A stretch of DNA of 64,000 nt from Mytilus californianus. Its lineage: Eukaryota > Mollusca > Bivalvia > Mytilida > Mytilidae. The stretch is taken from assembly GCF_021869535.1 (NCBI RefSeq), contig NW_026262712.1, forward strand, positions 47,660,884-47,724,883, given 5' to 3'. Positions 57,661 through 64,000 of the stretch are shown in pieces (the stretch's first letter is position 1; the number at the start of each line of letters is the position of its first letter). Below the pieces are notes generated by a model. The model was not told the DNA's origin. It made no database searches and saw nothing but the letters and a program-made list of their open reading frames with translations. A program made the position numbers and the translations under genes.

Positions 57661-58904
57661 CACTTCTTTACAAAAAAAAAAAAAAAATAAAAACAACAAA
57701 AAACAAAATAACTAAAACAAAGTTAATGTTAATAGGTTGCATGTTTATTCTAATTTTGCTTAACAATGATATCAACCGATACAAAATTAATATTTACAAA
57801 AGCTGCTATGCGAACAGACCAAATCTCTAACAGGTATTTCTAATTTCAAAAGTTTGAAAGACTTTGGTACCATACAAGTCTTAAGCAGGTCTTGGTGAAC
57901 AGTCAAAAATATAATGTTTAATTCTTCAAAATCCTTGTTCATACCCCTTAATATTCTATACTTGAGCAACTCACGAGTCTTCAGTTAATTGGTCTTGCAG
58001 TGAGGTTAAGTTTAATTTTGATTATGAAAAGCAAAAAGAAAATGTAGTTGACTACAAGCCAGACGTCATCTTTGCTTACTCTGACTTTCTATCCCCTGAC
58101 AATAATAGAATGAAAATCAAACGTTAAAGATGTCAATTTTTTCCTAAATTTACAATACGACTTCATATAAAAGATAAGAAGATGTGGTATAATTGCCAAT
58201 TAGACAATCCAACCAGTAACCAAATGACATAGAAGTTAACAATTAAAGGTGACCGTACGGCCTTCAACAATGAGCAAAACTCATACCGTATAGTCAGCTA
58301 TAAAAGACCCCGAAATGAGAAATGTAAAACAATTCAAACCAGAAAACTTACGACATGATTTATGTATAAAACGCTGTATACATATATACGTATTATGGAT
58401 CACATTAAAATCCCTTAATTTATTTTAAGAAAACAAGAAAAAAGAATCAAATCTCGCTAGTGAGTTTTGTTGACTGTTATTAATATTACACTGCTTGTCT
58501 AGTATGTAAATCTTTAACGACAAACAACCTACAGTGAACTTGCTATGAAACGTTATAAAAATTGAAAGTCACAGTGACTATAATTTCTTTTAGGTAAACA
58601 AGATAAAAGAATCAAATCTCGCATGTGAGTTAGGTTGACTGTTATTAATATTACATTGCTCGTCTGGTATGAAAATCCTAAACGACAAATAAGCTACAGT
58701 GAATTTGTTATGAAACGTAATAAAAGTTGAAAGTCACAGTGACTATAATCGGTTGTTAAGTAAGGGTTTTGCATGCAAAAACAATCAGGAAAATGCTAAC
58801 AAATACAGTTATTTGTTTAACAAAGTAAGGTTCACTATAACTCATTTATAACATTTAAAGTAAAGCATAATAAAATGCCGAGTTCTCCTTGTATTCTCTT
58901 CCAG
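57661..58904 (+). other. Copy B intron before the last pseudo-exon
   Basis: Collinear with 42020-42945. Includes the shared mussel-type repeat (58160-58390) and a private 165-bp duplication (58431-58760). Confidence 0.65.
58431..58760 (+). repeat. 165-bp tandem duplication private to copy B
   Basis: 'aaacaagaaaaaagaatcaa' at 58431 and 'aaacaagataaaagaatcaa' at 58596 begin two copies running to 'agtcacagtgactataat'. Copy A has one copy (about 42687-42845). Confidence 0.8.
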
Positions 58905-59139
58905 ATGATTGTGTTACTGTTGATGGAACAGTGAACGGAAACCAAGGTTATCGGTCAAACGGGGATGTAATAAGCAGCAACATATTTTGTAGAGGGAATC
59001 CCGATCTGATGTATAAGTCAAATGTATTGTTTATATTTTGAAGATACAGCTGCAAGTTATTGTGGATCAACCAAACAATAGACTTAACGATTCGTATTGT
59101 GATACGTCTGCTTTAAGAATTTGTATGAAAAAGTTATAA
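58905..59139 (+). pseudogene. CTLD C-terminal pseudo-exon (copy B)
   Basis: The acceptor 'attctcttccag' is kept. It starts DCVTVDGTVNGNQGYRSNGD, with Arg for the Trp in GYW and Cys for Arg near the start. A 1-nt insertion in 'aatgtattgtttat' shifts the frame, and a further change near 'gtggatcaaccaaacaata' destroys the GTSDS region. The terminal LRICMKKL codons and a stop remain recognisable only out of frame. Confidence 0.88.
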
Positions 59140-59228
59140 TGTCTTTTGAAAAATGTTCTCTTGGAAATGATGCATAGAGTGACTGCTTAAAATTTAACTT
59201 TTTTAAGTATTATACTTGATCTTATGAC

Positions 59229-59240
59229 ATCTTTTGTCTT
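59229..59240 (+). other. Lost polyadenylation signal (copy B)
   Basis: 'gacatcttttgtctttaacc' corresponds to copy A's 'gacatctttgaataaac...gtcttttacc'. The bases including AATAAA are missing. Confidence 0.7.
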
Positions 59241-59278
59241 TAACCATATAATCGGAAGGAAACTTGGATCTTTATTTT

Positions 59279-59460
59279 AGGGGCCTCGGTGGCCAAGTGA
59301 TCAAAGTTGTTCATCCACTGTATCACTACACTGTCGAACCCTGCCAAAGGTCGGCGGTTCTCTCTGGTCACTCCGTATTCCTCCACAAATAAAAAGCTGG
59401 CCTTCTCGAAAGTCAGTAGAGCTAAAAGTGGCGTTTTAAAAATACCAATAATCAAACAAT
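59279..59460 (+). mobile_element. tRNA-derived SINE, internally deleted
   Basis: 'ggggcctcggtggccaagtg' head, 'cggcggttctctctggtcac' body and 'aataatcaaacaat' tail. The B-box region is shortened ('tgtcgaaccctgcc'). Its head is shared with copy A (43340), so the SINE inserted before the segmental duplication. Confidence 0.75.
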
Positions 59461-60100
59461 ATATATGCATGTCATTTCGTGAATGAATTTGAAAACAAAC
59501 TTGCTTTGAATATTACGAATATGTAGCGGACTTGGTTTGGTAAAAGTGTTCCTCTATTTTGGTCATCTACTGTCCGGACAAGGATATGTATAGTCTCTAT
59601 CACTTTTTGTCCGTTATACAAGTTATTATCTAACTCCTTGATTTTTTGTCGCATGGGATAGTTGGTCAAGCACATGAAACTGCAAAGAAGTCAATAAGCA
59701 ACGTGTTAATTTCGATTGCAAGAGTTTTTCGGTTCGATCCACGAGAGAGTTGAAACTGAAATAAGGTTGCATGTATACGAGATTTCAATAACATCCCTTC
59801 GTCACAAAAAGTCAAATATATCTAGAGGTCAGCATACCGTTTTCAATAAAGACAAAGATCGATTCAATACGTCAACGCTAAATGTGCCCACCCCTAGTCA
59901 ATCGTTGATAAACAAGCTAACGTCCCTTTGGTTTGGCGAGAGAACGTTATACCCAATATATATTGTCTGCTTGAATACAGTTTGTTGTAGAGTCGTAAAC
60001 ATTTTTTGTCAATCTATAGGTTTTCTATTAACAAATGCATAAAAGGGTACAAACGGGGTGACATTGAAATGATTTTTATTTACTGCATGTGTGAAACTCA
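59461..60100. other. Copy B-only stretch, no gene recognised
   Basis: No match to copy A noted between the SINE and 'aaatggtatagaatgatggt' (60110). Open frames at 59472-59675 and 59716-60042 show no recognisable domain. Confidence 0.4.
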
Positions 60101-60884
60101 TCCCTGCTAAAATGGTATAGAATGATGGTAATAAGAGCCTAAGTAAATATTGAAAGAACAAAGACGAAACCACAGACACACATTCAGATTTACAATTTAG
60201 AATTCTTTGCCTTCACTTTTATATAGAAACAAACACACCGGGATGTCATTCACCCAACCGTCAAGAGAACACTTAAGGAGTGGCAAAAGATACCAAAGTG
60301 ACATTCAAACTCATAAGATTAACTGACAACGCCATGGCAAAAAAAGAAAAAGACCAAAAGATGTGATACCCTCAGTTATAGTTTTTAGTTTTATTTGTAT
60401 CTTCTTAATGGAGTTGTTAGATTTGATTATCGTTAAACTAATGTTGTCTCTAATTCCTTATACATATTCAAAAAGTTATAAAAAAAATTTATCAAACTCC
60501 AAAGTGAATTCAAATAGGGGAAAGTCCATACGACTTAAAATTATATCAATCAACGGAACGAATGTCATATTCCTGACTTGGTACAGCCATTTTCCGAAGA
60601 AAATGGTGTGTTTAACTGTGTTACTAGCTAACTTCCCACTTGTATGGCAAAATCAAATTTCCCGACTTAGTCTTGCATAAATATAAAGAGAATATTTATA
60701 TAATTATCAAGAGAGGAAAATATACAAGTCCGTTGAGAATTCAAAAATCCCAATTTTTAAACAAAAGAAATGGAATTTCATGCAGTCGAAAGAAAAGAAA
60801 AACAACTTTTCTTATAATGATTGATGAAAATGATATTCTCTTATGGATGCGGCCTGTTATCTATTTCTTGCATGAATAGGTAAT

Positions 60885-61100
60885 TTTCGTATCACACTGC
60901 ACGGAGTGTTATACGAAAAAATGATACGAAGACTGCGTTATTTTGATATGCTTATTCAGCATCATGAGACGATATTTCGACATTTCCATTGGCTTTTCAT
61001 TAGGTCATTGATAACTTTCAAAGGTTAAGACCATGTACATTTCGTCCATGGCAACGGAATTATTTGATTTCTTCAATAATATACAAATTATCACACTTTT
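60885..61100. repeat. Dispersed repeat with 'cgtatcacac' hairpin motif
   Basis: 'cgtatcacactgcacggagt' followed by 'gttatacgaaaa' forms a short imperfect stem. Then come 'catttccattggcttttcat' and 'tttcgtccatggcaacgg'. Related to 38640-38870 and 55480-55700. Confidence 0.55.
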
Positions 61101-61139
61101 CACCTAAAAATCTTCTATTTGTCAAAAATATTTACATAC

Positions 61140-61790
61140 GAAAAATTGTAAAAAATTGACATTAAAGGGCAATAACTCATGAAGGGGTCAATTGACAATT
61201 TTGATCTTATTTGTAGAGCTTACTTTGCTGAACATTTTTGCTGTTTACAGTTTATCTCTATCTATTATAATATTCAAAATAATAACCCAAAACTGCAAAC
61301 TTTCCTTAAAATTACCAATTTAGGAGCAGCAACCCAACAACGGGTTTTCTGATGCGTCTGAAAATTTCAGGGCAGATAAATCTTGACCTGGTGAACATTT
61401 TCACCTCATGTCAGATTTGCTCTGAATGCTTTAGTTTCAGAGATATAAGTCAAACTGCATATTACCTTCCCCCCCCCCCCCCCCATGTTCTACTTTTAGC
61501 CAAGGTGGCCATCTTGATTGATGGGCGGGGTCATAAGATACATTTTTAAACCAGATACCCTAATGATTTAGGCCAAGTTTGGTTTAATTTGGCCCAGTAG
61601 TTTCAGAATAGATTTTTGTAAAAGATTACAAAAATTTGCAAAAAAAATGTTAAAAATTGATTTTAAAGGACAATGGCTCCTTATGGGGTCAATTTACAAG
61701 TTTGGTCATGTTGACTTATTTTTAGACCTTACTTTGCTGAATAATTTTGCTGTTTACATTTTATCTCTATCTATTATAATATGCAAGTGC
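61140..61790 (-). repeat. ~480-bp family, inverted units
   Basis: Reverse orientation of the family seen at 36030-37935: the complement carries 'gttattgccctttaatgtc', 'agatctac', and 'tttcagaa'/'ggcccagtag'. A 16-base poly-C run lies at 61469-61484. Confidence 0.8.
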
Positions 61791-61837
61791 ACGTCAGTTT
61801 AGCAGACTAAACAGTTCCACTCTGCAATATCCTTTTA

Positions 61838-61869
61838 AGCTTACCTGGCCCAAAGGGCCAAGTGAGCTT
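61838..61869. repeat. Palindrome at the junction of opposed satellite units
   Basis: 'agcttacctggcccaaaggg' with 'ccaagtgagctt' forms two ~14-bp arms with two mismatched positions around 'aaa'. It separates the inverted units on the left from the direct units on the right. A degenerate form starts the array at 36036. Confidence 0.75.
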
Positions 61870-63420
61870 TTCTCATCACTTGGCGTCCGTCGTCCGTCGT
61901 GAACTTTTACAATAATCTTCTCCTCTGAAACTACTAGGCCAAAGTTATTCAAACTTGGCCACAATCATCATTGGGATATCTAGTATGAAAACTGTGTCCA
62001 ATGACCCAGCCAAGATGGCCACCATGGCTAAAAATAGAACATAGGGGTAAAATGTAGATTTTGGCTATATATCTCTGAAATCGAAGCATTTCGAGCAAAT
62101 CTGAATTGAAATAAAATTGTTCATCAGGTCAAGATCTATCTGCCCTGAAATTTTCAGACAAATCAGACAACCTGTTGTTGGGTTGCTGCCCCTGAATCGG
62201 TAATTTTAAGAAAATTTAGCAGTTTTTGGTTATTATCTTCAATATTAATATAGAAAGAGATAAACTGTAAACAGCAATAATGTACAGCAAAGTAAGATCT
62301 ACAAATAAGTCAACATGACTAAAATGGCCAATTCACCCCTTAAGGAGTTATTGCCCTTTATAGTCAATTTTTCTTAAATTTTGATATCTTTTACAAAAAT
62401 CTTCTCCTCTGAAACTACTGAGACAAAGTTAATCAAACTTGGCCACAATCATCATTAGTGTATCTAGTTTTATAAATCTGTCCGATGACCCCGCTTACCA
62501 ACCAACATGGCCGACACAGCTAAAAATAGATCACAAGGGTAAATGCAGATTTTGGCTTATATCTCTAAAATTAAAGCATTTAGAGCAAATCTGACAAGGA
62601 GTAAAAAATGTTCAACAGGGTAAGATCTATCTGCCCTAAAAGTTTCAGACAAATCATACAACCCGTTGTTGGGTTGCTGGCCCTGAATCCGTAATTTTAA
62701 GAACATTTTGCAGTTTTTGGTCATTATCTTGAATATTATTATAGATCGAGATAAACTGTAAACAGCAATAATGTTCAGAAAAGTAAGATTTACAAATAAG
62801 TTAAACGACCAAAATGGTCAATTGAACCCTTAAGGAGGTATGCCCTTTATAGTAAATTTTTAACAATTTTTTGGCAAATTTTTGTAATCTTTTACAAAAA
62901 TCTTCTCCTCTGAGACAAATTTTACCAAACTTGACCACAATCATTATTCGGGTATTTAGTTTATAAAATGTGTCCGTTGACCCCGCCTACAAACCAACAT
63001 GGCCGAAATAGCTAAAAATAGAACATAGGTGTAAAATGCAAGTTTTGTTTATTATTTTTTGAACCGTTATAAATAGAGAAAATCTGAAAGGAGCAAAAAT
63101 GTTCAGAATAATGAGCTCTACCAATTGTCTATATACGTCAAAACTGTAAGACAAATTCTTATAGGAGTTATTGCCCATAAATGACATATTTTACCATTTT
63201 TTTTTTCATTTTTGCTTATTATCATGAAAACTATGATATTAAGAGAGAAATATTTTTTTCTTCCGTTATGCCTTATATGATTTAAATTATAATAGATAAA
63301 TAGACACTTTAAATCACAAAAATGATCAGCAAGGCAAGATCTATTAAAAAGACAAATCTTGCCGATATAGTTAGTAGACTGTCACTCTTCATAGGAGTGA
63401 TTGACCTTAAACAAGGATTT
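61870..63420 (+). repeat. ~480-bp family, direct units (about 3)
   Basis: The anchor 'atcttctcctctga' occurs at 61914, 62399 and 62900 (spacings 485 and 501). Each unit includes 'atggcc', 'aaaaatagaacatagg'-like sequence, 'ctgccctgaaattttcagac' and 'gttgttgggttgctg'. The last unit decays towards 63420. Confidence 0.85.
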
Positions 63421-64000
63421 TGTTTACCCTCTTTTGTATTTTGAGAAAAAACTAAAGAAGATAAAAACTAAACCTGAGACTACTGTTATAGTAGTCTCAG
63501 ACTAAACAGACTAAAAAATCAGTAATACAAGATCAACAAAATAGAGATTTTTGTCATGAAGTCTATTTTCGTCTACAATGTTGTAGAGTATCCTTTGTTT
63601 GATATGCACATAGTCCAAGGTGAACGACACAGGCTCTTTAAAGCCTCTAGTTTGAAATTAAAGCAACTTTCAATGTCTGCCATGCTTCATGTGAAAAATG
63701 TTTTTTTTAATCTTGAAATTTTTTTTTTTATCAAACTGGCTACAAAAACAAATAATCATGATTCATTTCTTTAAACTTCTTAAAAAACAACTGTTTTCCC
63801 ATTTAAATGTCGACTTTAGCCAGGAAGCTACCTCAAATTTCCCCAAAAAGCACCTCAGAATGGAACATACAGTGGTTGCCTTCTATCTAGCACGTTGTAA
63901 TATTGTCTATCGGAAGAGAGATTAATTATTTTTTGAAAAAAACTATGCCCAACATTGAACAGCAGTTTCATTAAAAATCCATGTCAGTTTTCTACATCTT
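63421..64000. other. No gene seen; one short perfect hairpin
   Basis: 'ctgagactact' at 63474 and 'agtagtctcag' ending at 63500 form an 11-bp perfect stem with a 5-nt loop. Two overlapping open frames (63556-63774 and 63698-63925) have no recognisable domain. Confidence 0.45.

Larger units (their letters stand above)
48005..60845 (+). repeat. Segmental duplication, copy B (pseudogene)
   Basis: Direct-orientation copy of 29189-46660, shortened to about 12.8 kb by deletions. It starts upstream of EGF1, so it never included the PAN exon or a promoter region known here. Contents listed as pseudo-exons below. Copy-B-only blocks include 52930-53700 (repeat triplication), about 55130-55420, 56414-56866 and the second half of 58431-58760. 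Confidence 0.9.

Noticed and set aside
49721-59139. Second functional lectin gene
   Set aside because: Stops, frameshifts, lost splice sites, missing exons and a lost polyadenylation signal across the copy; called a pseudogene.

Overview
This is a window of an AT-rich, intron-rich, repeat-dense animal genome. The dispersed repeats are ones I recall as abundant in marine mussels (Mytilus and relatives): the family around 'gatgtggtatgattgcc', the family ending 'gttgtctctttgacacattc', the ~480-bp family with 'aacatggccgccatggctaaaa', and a tRNA-derived SINE with 'gtggccgagtggtc'. The organism call is memory plus inference; no database search was possible. No prokaryotic operon, CRISPR, rRNA gene or convincing tRNA gene is present.

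Layout. 1-18 kb has no gene I can support. It holds 21-bp minisatellites, a foldback element, a 167-bp tandem array ending in an inverted copy, a 157-bp inverted repeat pair 2.7 kb apart, SINEs and dispersed repeats. A PAN/Apple-domain exon lies at 19,443-19,697. It is followed by a 1169-bp tandem repeat (2.8 copies) carrying divergent tRNA-like modules and hairpins. A Tc1-type (DD34E) transposon sits at 23,890-25,511 with one nonsense codon in its transposase.

The main gene is on the + strand and spans at least 19.4-43.3 kb. It has one PAN exon (255 nt), six EGF exons of exactly 96 nt each (30,721; 31,729; 33,536; 34,432; 35,188; 40,746), and two exons of a C-type lectin-like domain (41,714-41,893 and 42,946-43,178), with a polyadenylation signal at 43,278. 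Every internal junction is phase 1, so the exons form one open frame. The predicted product is a secreted or surface PAN-(EGF)6-CTLD protein, probably a recognition or adhesion lectin. The signal-peptide exon is uncertain; a 22-nt candidate lies at 18,224-18,245.

About 17.5 kb of this locus (29.19-46.66 kb) is duplicated in direct orientation at 48.0-60.85 kb. The second copy is dead. It lacks the PAN exon, EGF4 and EGF6; its EGF exons carry stops or frameshifts; the first CTLD exon is truncated; the last is frameshifted; and the poly(A) signal is deleted. Differences between the copies give a relative timeline of repeat insertions. The right end (61-63.4 kb) is a ~480-bp satellite-like family arranged around a palindromic junction.
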